Below are positions 1-6,768 of a DNA stretch of 13,140 bases, piece after piece. The translations under genes were made by a program, and so were the position numbers. Every line of letters begins with the position of its first letter. Position 1 is the stretch's first letter. Origin of the DNA: an uncultured Paenibacillaceae bacterium (lineage in GTDB: Bacteria; Bacillota; Bacilli; Aneurinibacillales; Aneurinibacillaceae); the NCBI GenBank assembly GCA_937874515.1, contig CALNBV010000157.1, positions 1-13,140 of the forward strand. Direction: 5' to 3'. A model generated the notes under the pieces. It saw only the letters and a program-made list of their open reading frames with translations. It had not been told where the DNA came from and did not search any database.

Positions 1-24
1 TAATCTCTCCACTCCTACCTTTGG

Positions 25-53
25 CCCGTCGATGATGACGGGTCCCTTTTTTT
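25..53 (+). terminator. Rho-independent terminator of an off-window plus-strand gene
   Basis: CCCGTC (25-30) pairs with GACGGG (37-42) across the loop GATGAT, and outer GG/CC bases can extend the stem with a bulge. A run of seven T follows at 47-53. The shape is that of an intrinsic terminator reading left to right, so a plus-strand gene probably ends just outside the window. No coding sequence can be assigned to 1-24. Confidence 0.75.
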
Positions 54-56
54 GTG

Positions 57-90
57 TAAAAAAAAACAGCTTCTTTTTGCGAAGCTGCTT
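57..90 (-). terminator. Rho-independent terminator of kimA
   Basis: On the minus strand CAGCTTC (87-81) pairs with GAAGCTG (73-67) across a seven-base A-rich loop, followed by a run of about ten T (66-57). It lies about ten bases after the kimA stop codon at 100-102. The 5' arm, AAGCAGCTTC, is identical to that of the terminator at 3111-3141. Confidence 0.85.
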
Positions 91-99
91 TAATGTATC

Positions 100-1920
100 T
101 TACTTCTTGAGTCTAAATGGTACAGTCGTAATTTTCACATCTTGCCGATTAAAAAGATAGGCGCGCAATAGGAGTCCAGTTTGATTATGCAAGAGCCGTT
201 GCCACCAACGTTTTGGAATAAATTCGGGAATCAATACAGTAACATGATTAGTTGCATCCCGTTTCAATTCAATGGTATCAATAAACTTCATCAAAGGCCG
301 AACAATACTACGATAACGAGATCGCACCACAACCAGGCGTACCCCAGGGTTCCATTCCTTCCACTTTCTCTCCATCTTCTCAATGGATTCATCATCAAAA
401 CCAATGTACACAGCGATCACATCATCAGTTAATGATTTTGCATAACCAATACTATTGGAAACGACTTTTGTAATGCCTGATACAGGAATGACAATCACAC
501 TTCCTTTGATTTCAGGCTTTTCTGTGATCACATCAATACGTAACTGATCCGCCAGATTTTGATAATGCTCACTGGTCTTTTTAAAAAGAATTACTACAAC
601 AGGGATGAAGAGAAAAATGGTCCACACCTGAGAAATTTTCGTAAAGAGAAAAATAAGGCTTATGGTCAACGTAGTCAGCATGCCAATGGTGTTCACTGTA
701 AAAGGTATATACCAACGTGATGGCTTTAATGTGATCCATCTTTTCATCATTCCAGCCTGGGATAGGGTAAAAGGAATAAATACACCCAGAGCGTATAAAG
801 GAATTAAATTCTCCGTATCCCCGCCAGACAGGACAATTAAAATACCCGAAAGGAAAGCAAGAACGATAATTCCATTGGAAAAACCCAATCGATCTCCGCG
901 AATCATAAACATATTAGGCATAAAACGATCTTTTGATAGCATAAAGGCTAACAAAGGAAAAGCAGCAAAAGCAGTATTGGCTGCTAAAATTAAGATGCTT
1001 GCTGTTGATGCTTGTATAAAATAATAAACAATTCCCCGTCCAAAAGTGGTTGCTGCAATTTGGGAAACAACCGTTTCATCTACCTTTGGCTTAATTCCAT
1101 ACACATAGGCCAGAAGACTAATTCCAAAAAACATAAAACCTAAGATCAGACCCATATACATAAGGGTTTTGGCTGCATTTTTTTCAGCTGGTTTTTTAAA
1201 GTTAGGAATAGCATTTGATACAGCCTCGACCCCTGTTAACGCAGAACAACCGGAGCTAAAGGCTTTTAAAAGAATAAACAAAGAAATTCCCGGGACACCC
1301 CCACCAAATGTAGGTGTGGCAGATGGATGAATACTGCCTGAAAACCACTGGTAGATCCCGCTTAAAATTAATAACACAACTGCAAAAACAAAGAGGTACA
1401 CGGGAATCATTAAAATTGTAGCTGATTCAGTAATCCCTCGTAAATTTAATAAAGTGATAACAATAATAATGGAAAGGCCAATTAACACTCGATGGTCATG
1501 AAGTACTGGAAAAGCCGATGTGATGGCGTCAGTTCCTGCCGAAGCACTCACCGCAACAGTCAGGATATAATCCACCAGTAAAGAACCTCCCGCGATCAAT
1601 CCCGGGTAAACCCCTAAATTATCTTTAGCAACGATATACGCTCCCCCACCTGATGGATAAGCGTAAATGGTTTGGCGATAAGATAAAATAAGAATAGCTA
1701 ATAGCCCCAGTACTGCAATAGAAATGGGGATGGAATACCATAGGGCCACTGCACCCAGGGTAATTAATACCAGTAGAATTTGCTCCGTGCCATAAGCCAC
1801 TGAAGATAAGGCATCAGAAGAAAGAACCGCTAAAGCCTTCAACTTGCCTAATTTTTCCCCTGCAAGTTCATGAGACTTTCTCGGTCTACCGATGAGCAAC
1901 CTTTTTAGTTTTGTAAACAC
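100..1920 (-). CDS. kimA: KimA-type high-affinity potassium importer
   Basis: A 606-residue membrane protein of the APC superfamily (KUP-related), near-identical in length to B. subtilis KimA (formerly YdaO, 607 residues), which imports K+ with protons and is inhibited by c-di-AMP. About twelve hydrophobic segments fill residues 30-455. A soluble C-terminal domain (about 460-606) resembles the universal-stress-type domain of this family. Residues recalled as lining the K+ sites in B. subtilis KimA are present at matching places: D36, Y43, D117, Y118, T121, S125, and T229/E232 shifted by one. Automatic annotation often calls this family an amino acid permease; the conserved residues and the riboswitch in front argue for potassium. 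It starts at ATG 1920 with GAGGAGG eight bases upstream. It has its own promoter and terminator, so it is probably monocistronic. Confidence 0.93.
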   Translation of the reverse strand: MFTKLKRLLIGRPRKSHELAGEKLGKLKALAVLSSDALSSVAYGTEQILLVLITLGAVALWYSIPISIAVLGLLAILILSYRQTIYAYPSGGGAYIVAKDNLGVYPGLIAGGSLLVDYILTVAVSASAGTDAITSAFPVLHDHRVLIGLSIIIVITLLNLRGITESATILMIPVYLFVFAVVLLILSGIYQWFSGSIHPSATPTFGGGVPGISLFILLKAFSSGCSALTGVEAVSNAIPNFKKPAEKNAAKTLMYMGLILGFMFFGISLLAYVYGIKPKVDETVVSQIAATTFGRGIVYYFIQASTASILILAANTAFAAFPLLAFMLSKDRFMPNMFMIRGDRLGFSNGIIVLAFLSGILIVLSGGDTENLIPLYALGVFIPFTLSQAGMMKRWITLKPSRWYIPFTVNTIGMLTTLTISLIFLFTKISQVWTIFLFIPVVVILFKKTSEHYQNLADQLRIDVITEKPEIKGSVIVIPVSGITKVVSNSIGYAKSLTDDVIAVYIGFDDESIEKMERKWKEWNPGVRLVVVRSRYRSIVRPLMKFIDTIELKRDATNHVTVLIPEFIPKRWWQRLLHNQTGLLLRAYLFNRQDVKITTVPFRLKK

Positions 1921-1928
1921 CTGATTTT

Positions 1929-1935
1929 CCTCCTC
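1929..1935 (-). promoter_or_regulatory. kimA ribosome binding site, adjacent to riboswitch
   Basis: GAGGAGG lies eight bases before the kimA ATG and only five bases after the P1 stem of the c-di-AMP aptamer. The aptamer segment CCTCGT (1952-1947) can pair with ATGAGG (1937-1932), which would hide the site. Both facts suggest that the switch acts on translation. Confidence 0.7.
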
Positions 1936-1940
1936 ATGCG

Positions 1941-2044
1941 ACGCTTACGAGGTTAGCTGTCGGATTCGGGCAGATGAGTTGCCCTACTCTTAGAAAAGAG
2001 ATTCACCCCAATGGATTGGTTCCCCCGCTCTTTCGATTCAGCGT
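1941..2044 (-). ncRNA. c-di-AMP riboswitch (ydaO/yuaA class)
   Basis: The minus-strand leader of kimA contains the conserved blocks of the ydaO aptamer in order: GCGGGGGAACCA (2028-2017), GGGGTGAAT (2009-2001), a small hairpin CTCTT-TTCT-AAGAG (2000-1987), a GGGC/GCCC stem (1984-1981 with 1971-1968), then CCGACAGCTAACCTCGTAAG ending in AGCGT. The outer stem P1 forms between ACGCT (2044-2040) and AGCGT (1945-1941). This RNA class binds c-di-AMP and usually lowers expression of K+ uptake and cell-wall genes when the ligand is high. In B. subtilis it precedes kimA itself. Only 20 bases separate the aptamer from the start codon, so there is no room for the usual terminator. Confidence 0.93.
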
Positions 2045-2066
2045 TAAAGTAATATGATGATATCTG

Positions 2067-2094
2067 ATTATACTCCGATGCAACGGAAATACAA
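2067..2094 (-). promoter_or_regulatory. Promoter of kimA leader
   Basis: On the minus strand a perfect -10 TATAAT (2072-2067) is preceded by TTGTAT (2094-2089) with a 16-base spacer. Transcription would begin near 2060, about 16 bases before the aptamer, giving a leader of about 140 bases. The -35 matches the sigma-A consensus in only three of six positions. Confidence 0.6.
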
Positions 2095-2124
2095 TACAAA
2101 ATTTTCATTTTAATTTCAGCCATC

Positions 2125-2157
2125 TTTCACAAACCTTTCAGTTAATCAACCTATACT
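2125..2157 (+). promoter_or_regulatory. Possible promoter of the acidic protein / haem protein pair
   Basis: TATACT (2152-2157) is a good -10 at a suitable distance from the gene at 2211. The only -35-like sequence, TTCACA (2126-2131), is 20 bases away, which is too long for an ordinary sigma-A promoter. An activator or another sigma factor could be involved. The divergent kimA promoter lies about 50 bases away, and nothing else is seen between 2045 and 2195. Confidence 0.35.
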
Positions 2158-2210
2158 TACATTCATAAGGAACAAAACAAATACAAACCATTACTGGGAG
2201 GAAGTAACAA

Positions 2211-2528
2211 ATGGCAAAAAACAAACTGACAAAATGGATCATTGGCGCTGCAAGTATTGCCGCTTTTACAGGATTCATTGGCAGCATTAATCAACTGGAT
2301 GCTACACAACAAAGTGCATCAGGCAAGACAAATGAGACTGTAGACAACACAACAGTTGCAGTTGAAAATGATCTGGTAAAAGAAGAATGGTTACATTCAT
2401 CCTACTATGAAGAAGAAGAGGATGATGACCATGAAGAAAAGGCCGAATATACCACTTCTAGAAACTCAATGAACAGTGGAAATGGACAAACATCTCAACA
2501 ACCTCAACTTCGCAGCAGAGCGTCTTAA
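2211..2528 (+). CDS. Small membrane-anchored acidic protein, function unknown
   Basis: A 105-residue protein I cannot assign to a named family. It begins with lysines and then one hydrophobic segment (about 9-25), consistent with an N-terminal anchor or signal peptide and the rest outside the membrane. The remainder is hydrophilic, with a strongly acidic stretch at 67-76 (EEEEDDDHEE), then a Ser/Asn/Gln-rich tail ending RSRAS. There is no cysteine and no haem or flavin motif. GGGAGG (2196-2201) lies nine bases before the ATG, a good site. The stop is 27 bases before the next start, so it is almost certainly co-transcribed with the bis-haem membrane protein. The acidic patch could bind metal ions or a cationic partner on the outer face; this is inference from composition and context. 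Confidence 0.75.
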   Translation: MAKNKLTKWIIGAASIAAFTGFIGSINQLDATQQSASGKTNETVDNTTVAVENDLVKEEWLHSSYYEEEEDDDHEEKAEYTTSRNSMNSGNGQTSQQPQLRSRAS

Positions 2529-2555
2529 ATACACATTTGAAAGGAGATTTACTTT

Positions 2556-3128
2556 ATGGAATTACTTAATTCAATCAGCAGTTGGTTTTCGGTATGGGAT
2601 ACAACGCGGGCCTTAGCTTTAACATCCTACCTTTTACTCTTTGTATCAATGGTTGCAGGAATTCTGCAAAGCATGAAAATCATGCCCCCTAAATCTAGAG
2701 CAAATTTATCTATCGCACACACCTTGACTGGATGGCTTGGGTTATTATTCGGAGTTACTCACGGATTGGTCCTTCTCTACGATACGTATGTAGGTTACTC
2801 CATTGCGGAAATCCTTATTCCCTTCACTGCGAAAAAAGACCCTATGGAAATTGGGCTAGGGGTAATCGCTATGTACATCATGTTCCTTCTGGTACTTTCT
2901 TCAGACCTTTTAAAACGCCTTGGAAAAAATGTCTGGCGTTCTGTCCACTATCTGGCATTCCCGGCATTCCTAATGGCCTTATATCATGGGGTTACCATTG
3001 GAACAGACACTGCTATTCCTGGAATTAAAATCATGTATATCATTACAGGTCTCACTGTGGCTGTACTCGTAGTCCTGCGAATTAACGTAAGCCTAAAAAC
3101 GAAAAAAAAGAAGCAGCTTCTTGCTTAA
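2556..3128 (+). CDS. Ferric-reductase-like bis-haem transmembrane protein
   Basis: A 190-residue protein with five to six hydrophobic segments. Four histidines form two pairs, H55-x13-H69 (in IAHTLTGW and THGLVLL) and H131-x12-H144 (in VHYLAFP and LYHGVT). This is the spacing used to hold two stacked b-haems in ferric reductases and NADPH oxidases. It therefore looks like the membrane domain alone (ferric-reductase-like family, related to MsrQ/YedZ). The FAD and NAD(P)H domains of classical ferric reductases are absent, so electrons must come from quinol or a separate protein. AAGGAG sits about ten bases before the ATG. The stop codon lies in the loop of the terminator at 3111-3141. The partner is the acidic protein upstream. 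The substrate (iron, methionine sulfoxide or another acceptor) cannot be told from sequence; no MsrP gene is nearby. Confidence 0.82.
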   Translation: MELLNSISSWFSVWDTTRALALTSYLLLFVSMVAGILQSMKIMPPKSRANLSIAHTLTGWLGLLFGVTHGLVLLYDTYVGYSIAEILIPFTAKKDPMEIGLGVIAMYIMFLLVLSSDLLKRLGKNVWRSVHYLAFPAFLMALYHGVTIGTDTAIPGIKIMYIITGLTVAVLVVLRINVSLKTKKKKQLLA

Positions 3129-3148
3129 ATAGAAGCTGCTTTTTTTCT
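3102..3148. terminator. Bidirectional rho-independent terminator
   Basis: AAGCAGCTTCT (3111-3121) pairs perfectly with AGAAGCTGCTT (3131-3141) across a nine-base loop. A T-run follows on the plus strand (3140-3146), and an A-run precedes it on the plus strand (3102-3109), which is a U-run for minus-strand transcripts. It ends both the haem-protein unit and the convergent mqnC. The stop codon of the haem protein (3126-3128) is inside the loop. Confidence 0.93.
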
Positions 3149-3154
3149 ATTCCT

Positions 3155-4264
3155 TTAATTTTGCATGACAAAGTCTGTTTCAATGGTTTCTCCTTCTTTA
3201 AATATGCGGAGAATATCATAATTGGTGTTCCGTTGAGCAGGTATTTTTCCTGCTTCACGAATCAATTCGATGATTTGATTGGTATTCACTTTGAAGGCAC
3301 ATTTAGCAGCTGAAACCACGTTTTCCTCCATCATGGTAGAACCAAAATCGTTACAGCCGTATTTTAATGATAATTTTCCAATTTCCGGACCCATGGTCAC
3401 CCAGGAAGATTGGAAGTTGGCAATATTATCAATCATCAACCGAGAAATGGCCACATTCTTCAGATAATCTTCCCCTGTAAGTCTCTTCATGTCCAAATGG
3501 GTATTATCCGGTTGGAATGTCCATGAAATAAAAGCAAGAAATCCTTTGCTTTCATCCTGTGCCTCACGGGTTCTCATTAAATGCAACACCCGCTCTTCAT
3601 AGGTTTCACCTAAACCAATGACCATGGTTCCCGTTGTCGTTAACCCTACCCGATTAGCTGTTTTCATCACATCAACCCATTGCATCCAGGAACCTTTTTG
3701 CCGGCTGACTTTCAAACGAATGCGGTCATCCAGTATTTCCGCCCCTGCACCAGGCAAAGAATCCAAACCAGCCTCTTTTAATTCCAGTAATACTTTTTCC
3801 ACACTTATCCCCGATACTTCAGCCATTTTTAAAATCTCTGCTACAGAGAAAGAATGCATGGTAATCTTGGGAAAACGGGATTTAATTTTACGCAAAAGGT
3901 TTGTGTAATACGTAAGAGGAAGATCCGGATGGGTCCCTCCTTGCATTAATATTTCTGTCCCATTCACATCCTGGGTTTCCTGTATTTTTTGCAAAATCTC
4001 TTCATCAGACAGAACATAAGCATCTTGATCGCCCACTGTCCGATAAAAAGCACAAAAACGGCAACAGGTATCACAAACGTTTGAATAGTTCACATTACGC
4101 CCAATGACAAAAGTCGTGATGGGTTCTGGGTGCCATTTTTCCATTATGAGATTGGCATAATGGCCCATCTTTTCTATTTGATCGCTCTCAAATAAACGGA
4201 TTCCGTCTTCTAATCCTAACCGTTCTCCAGCCACCGCTCGTTCCAATATACGGTCAATCGACAT
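3155..4264 (-). CDS. mqnC: Cyclic dehypoxanthinyl futalosine synthase (radical SAM)
   Basis: A 369-residue radical SAM enzyme. Residues 64-71 (CDTCCRFC) contain the CX3CX2C motif (C64, C68, C71) that holds the 4Fe-4S cluster, with an extra cysteine at 67. MQGGTHPDLP (about 107-116), MHSFSVAEI (about 136-144) and GAGAEIL (about 172-178) are typical of MqnC. This enzyme cyclises dehypoxanthine futalosine in the alternative menaquinone pathway. MqnE and CofH are related, but length and motifs fit MqnC best. The start is ATG 4264 with GGAGGG about nine bases upstream. It lies 81 bases after dnaI with no terminator between, so read-through is possible. It ends at the bidirectional terminator. The other mqn genes are not in the window. 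Confidence 0.9.
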   Translation of the reverse strand: MSIDRILERAVAGERLGLEDGIRLFESDQIEKMGHYANLIMEKWHPEPITTFVIGRNVNYSNVCDTCCRFCAFYRTVGDQDAYVLSDEEILQKIQETQDVNGTEILMQGGTHPDLPLTYYTNLLRKIKSRFPKITMHSFSVAEILKMAEVSGISVEKVLLELKEAGLDSLPGAGAEILDDRIRLKVSRQKGSWMQWVDVMKTANRVGLTTTGTMVIGLGETYEERVLHLMRTREAQDESKGFLAFISWTFQPDNTHLDMKRLTGEDYLKNVAISRLMIDNIANFQSSWVTMGPEIGKLSLKYGCNDFGSTMMEENVVSAAKCAFKVNTNQIIELIREAGKIPAQRNTNYDILRIFKEGETIETDFVMQN

Positions 4265-4295
4265 GGTGTTATCCCTCCAGACTCTCGCCTATTCC

Positions 4296-4326
4296 ATACT
4301 ATCCTAACATGAAAGCTATTTTCATG
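4296..4326 (-). promoter_or_regulatory. Inverted repeat and possible weak promoter before mqnC
   Basis: CATGAAA (4308-4314) and TTTCATG (4320-4326) form a perfect 7-bp inverted repeat with a five-base spacer. On the minus strand it lies just before TAGTAT (4301-4296), a possible -10 with no good -35. The place suits an operator, but no regulator can be named. Confidence 0.3.
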
Positions 4327-4345
4327 CCTACTTAACAGTGGGCAA

Positions 4346-5278
4346 TTAGCCCATTCTCCTATTATCCCCACCTATTTCATAGCATTCTGTATAATGTTGA
4401 ATACGCTCCATAATCCTCATGGCTTTTAACATTTCGGTTCCCGCTTTCTGTGAATAGGAAAGATGGGACAATAGTTCTGTAAAGTTATAATTTGATGTAT
4501 ATAAAACAGGCAAATTCTCACTAACCCGATATTGCAATATGGCACCAAGCACTTCATCCCTTACCCAGGGAGAAAGGGCTTCTGCTCCAATATCATCTAA
4601 AATAAGTACAGGCACTTTTTTAACAACATCAATTTTTTGTTGAGTAGTATTATCCTGCAATGACTCTTTTATTTCCCGAAAAAATTCTGGTGTATACACC
4701 ATCAAGGAAGAAATACCTCTCTCAGACAACAGCTTCGCACCAGCAGACATTAAATAACTTTTTCCTACACCAAATAAACCGTAAAAATAAAGACCCTTTG
4801 TTCCCGGTTTTCCTGGTTCCACATTCAAACAGAAATCCAAAATCGCTTTTATCCCATCAATCCGTTCAACATCTTTTTCCAATTCAGAAAAAGTTGCTGA
4901 TAAAATTTCCTTCGGAATATGATGTGACTGGATTAGTTTTTCTCTTTCCTTTTGTTCTTCTCTTGTCTGTTGTAATGCACAAGATTGATATGTCCCAACA
5001 ATGGCTGTTCCAGTCCATTTCAATGTAGATTTATATCCTACCATTAAATTGGAGCATTGATTAAGTCCATTGCATTTGTTACAATTTTCCTCTTCGATCA
5101 CTGCTTGTTGTACCGTGGAAAGAGAGCGGGACAAATGGCCTTGTTCAATGTCTGAGTTCTGTTGGCGTAACTCATTTATTTTCTCACTTTCCCATAATTC
5201 ATTTACTTTCATTTGGTATGAGTGATTTGTATTTTTTATTGGAGAAACACTAGAAAATAGTTTACTTATCCGTTCCAT
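4346..5278 (-). CDS. dnaI: Primosomal protein DnaI, helicase loader
   Basis: An AAA+ ATPase that loads the replicative helicase (DnaC in B. subtilis) onto DNA, acting with DnaB and DnaD. Numbering from the GTG three codons upstream of the chosen start: an N-terminal helicase-binding domain has zinc-ligand cysteines C69, C72, C78 and C103. The Walker A motif is GLFGVGKS (170-177), Walker B is LILDD (228-232), and a sensor-like YTSNYNF and a late arginine-rich segment RIMERI follow. The start is ATG 5278 (310 residues; B. subtilis DnaI has 311). GGGAG (5291-5287) is eight bases before this ATG, whereas the in-frame GTG at 5287 overlaps that site and would have no room. It begins 12 bases after the dnaB stop, so the two are translationally linked. 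Confidence 0.95.
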   Translation of the reverse strand: MERISKLFSSVSPIKNTNHSYQMKVNELWESEKINELRQQNSDIEQGHLSRSLSTVQQAVIEEENCNKCNGLNQCSNLMVGYKSTLKWTGTAIVGTYQSCALQQTREEQKEREKLIQSHHIPKEILSATFSELEKDVERIDGIKAILDFCLNVEPGKPGTKGLYFYGLFGVGKSYLMSAGAKLLSERGISSLMVYTPEFFREIKESLQDNTTQQKIDVVKKVPVLILDDIGAEALSPWVRDEVLGAILQYRVSENLPVLYTSNYNFTELLSHLSYSQKAGTEMLKAMRIMERIQHYTECYEIGGDNRRMG

Positions 5279-5286
5279 CTTTATCA

Positions 5287-5291
5287 CTCCC
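5287..5291 (-). promoter_or_regulatory. dnaI ribosome binding site deciding the start
   Basis: GGGAG lies eight bases before ATG 5278 and overlaps both the dnaB stop codon and the upstream in-frame GTG. This rules out the GTG as the main start. Confidence 0.75.
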
Positions 5292-6751
5292 TACTGATCC
5301 TTTTCACCCAGGGTTTTTAACATTTTATCTACATCCCGCTTTTTCTTCTCGAAATCATCCGTTGATTGAGAAGGGGAATTATTCTTTTTCTTCTGCTGTT
5401 CTAATTTTTCTTTAATCCTTTGGGGAACACCATCGTTTTCAAAAAGTTTATTTTTCTCAGCTTTTTTCCTTTTGGAAAGGGTTGGTGTTGTTTTTTCCTT
5501 TTTCCCTTTATGTTCAGAATATAACTGTTTTGCAATTTCCATCGCTTCTTGTACCGTACGTATATTTAACCGCTTCCAATGGGATGCAATTTTATAAATC
5601 AGCTGTGGGGGCAACTTTTTATCCTGAGTTAACATCACATACTCAAGAAGTACGTTCACTACACCAGGATCCAGTTGATAACTTTCTAACAACTCTTCAA
5701 CGATAGTCTGGTCAGCAGATGATATCTTTGCTCCATTTTGATAAATAGACAACAATTTGAAAGGTGAAATAGAAGAAAGCCAACGGTTTTGTTCTTCTTC
5801 ACGGGTTAGGATCTTATTCTTAGATCCAACTTTCTCTCCTGTTTCCACCCTGACTTTTTCTGATTCCTTCACATCAATTCGAGGGGCTTGCCCTCCGTTC
5901 ACATGCCTGTACCAATCCTTTACATTTCGTTTTAAAATCATGGGATCAATGGTATTATCTGCTCGATATATTGTATATTCATGAAGAAAACGTGCCAATT
6001 GCTGATCATCCAGATTATACAGAAAGGCTAATTCTTGCAAAACCTGCTTTATTTCTTCTGTAAATAATTGTTCGTTTTTTTTCGAACGAGGAAGCAAGGC
6101 TTCTAAAAGTTCAAAATCAACAGCTGTTTGTTGATACTCCCGCTGTTTTTCTTCCCCTTCCTGAAAGGAGTCCAGGGGATTTTCCCTCTCAACCTCCTGC
6201 AAAAAAACATCGGTTTCCGAACCTGGCTCAATTCTCATTTCTGAAGGGGATAAATGATAAAACACTTCATCAAAAGCACGGGTAATCTTCTCTCTTTTCT
6301 CCCCTTGCAAAGAAACACGTGTAGAATACTTCCTGCGCAAGTTCCGATAATGTTGTTTCCCTACTCTATTTAATAACATAATGCTTAATGTATCATCCCG
6401 AAAAAACACATCAGGAGAATATGGGGGATAAAGATGGTATTCAAAAAAGTAGTCTCCATCTTTTTCAATCCGATAGGTATCCAGTAATCCAATGGCCTCT
6501 AATTGATATCTTGCTTTTAAAATAACATCCAGGGGCTGTGCCATATTGACCATTAGTCCTCGATGCAATCCATCTGCAGACGAGAAGTTAGACAAGGTTA
6601 ATTGATGGTATAAGGTTTGATACAACAAAATAGGGAAAGGGCCAATTAATGGTTGATATAAATGGATAAGATAACCAATCTCAACCCCACTCACAGGCCG
6701 GTGGATACCCACAATATACCGATCATTGGGAACCACTTGTAACCAAGTCAT
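5291..6751 (-). CDS. dnaB: Replication initiation and membrane attachment protein DnaB
   Basis: The Bacillota DnaB (not the helicase of E. coli) works with DnaD and DnaI at oriC and in PriA-dependent restart, and tethers the origin to the membrane in B. subtilis. The start is ATG 6751, giving 486 residues (B. subtilis 472). The N-terminus MTWLQVVPNDRYIV then aligns with MADYWKDVLPVDPYVV of B. subtilis. An N-terminal winged-helix-type domain (LYQPLIGP near residue 33) and a C-terminal DnaD-like domain (LLESYQLDPGVVNVLLEYV ... KIASHW) are recognisable. A charged Lys/Glu-rich tail follows. GGAAGG (6766-6761) lies nine bases upstream. A second in-frame ATG at 6772 overlaps the stop of the preceding gene as ATGA, but has no good binding site and lengthens the protein beyond the family. 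Confidence 0.93.
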   Translation of the reverse strand: MTWLQVVPNDRYIVGIHRPVSGVEIGYLIHLYQPLIGPFPILLYQTLYHQLTLSNFSSADGLHRGLMVNMAQPLDVILKARYQLEAIGLLDTYRIEKDGDYFFEYHLYPPYSPDVFFRDDTLSIMLLNRVGKQHYRNLRRKYSTRVSLQGEKREKITRAFDEVFYHLSPSEMRIEPGSETDVFLQEVERENPLDSFQEGEEKQREYQQTAVDFELLEALLPRSKKNEQLFTEEIKQVLQELAFLYNLDDQQLARFLHEYTIYRADNTIDPMILKRNVKDWYRHVNGGQAPRIDVKESEKVRVETGEKVGSKNKILTREEEQNRWLSSISPFKLLSIYQNGAKISSADQTIVEELLESYQLDPGVVNVLLEYVMLTQDKKLPPQLIYKIASHWKRLNIRTVQEAMEIAKQLYSEHKGKKEKTTPTLSKRKKAEKNKLFENDGVPQRIKEKLEQQKKKNNSPSQSTDDFEKKKRDVDKMLKTLGEKDQ

Positions 6752-6760
6752 GAGAATCGC

Positions 6761-6766
6761 CCTTCC
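6761..6766 (-). promoter_or_regulatory. dnaB ribosome binding site deciding the start
   Basis: GGAAGG is nine bases before ATG 6751 and lies downstream of the alternative ATG at 6772. With the family N-terminus it supports the shorter protein. Confidence 0.7.
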
Positions 6767-6768
6767 TT

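Noticed and set aside
662..1024. 120-codon plus-strand open frame inside kimA
   Set aside because: It is antisense to a conserved transporter, has no ribosome binding site of note and no recognisable protein features. The same applies to the other open frames opposite mqnC, dnaI, dnaB, the nuclease, nrdR, gapB, coaE and mutM.
2055..2072. Fur-box-like sequence (GATGATATCTGATTATA) beside the haem protein unit
   Set aside because: It only partly matches the GATAAT repeats, overlaps the kimA promoter -10, and is about 140 bases from the haem unit. It is tempting because of the ferric-reductase-like gene but is not convincing.
4338..4352. TGGGC-AATTA-GCCCA hairpin at the dnaI stop codon as a terminator
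   Set aside because: The stem has only five pairs and no T-run follows on the minus strand, so termination between dnaI and mqnC is not supported.
5279..5287. GTG at 5287 as the dnaI start
   Set aside because: It overlaps the GGGAG binding site, which is correctly spaced for ATG 5278; the resulting 310 residues also fit the family length.
5300..5500. Lys/Glu-rich run in the DnaB tail as a sign of a repeat or foreign DNA
   Set aside because: It is a low-complexity charged linker without a repeating unit; base composition is like its neighbours.
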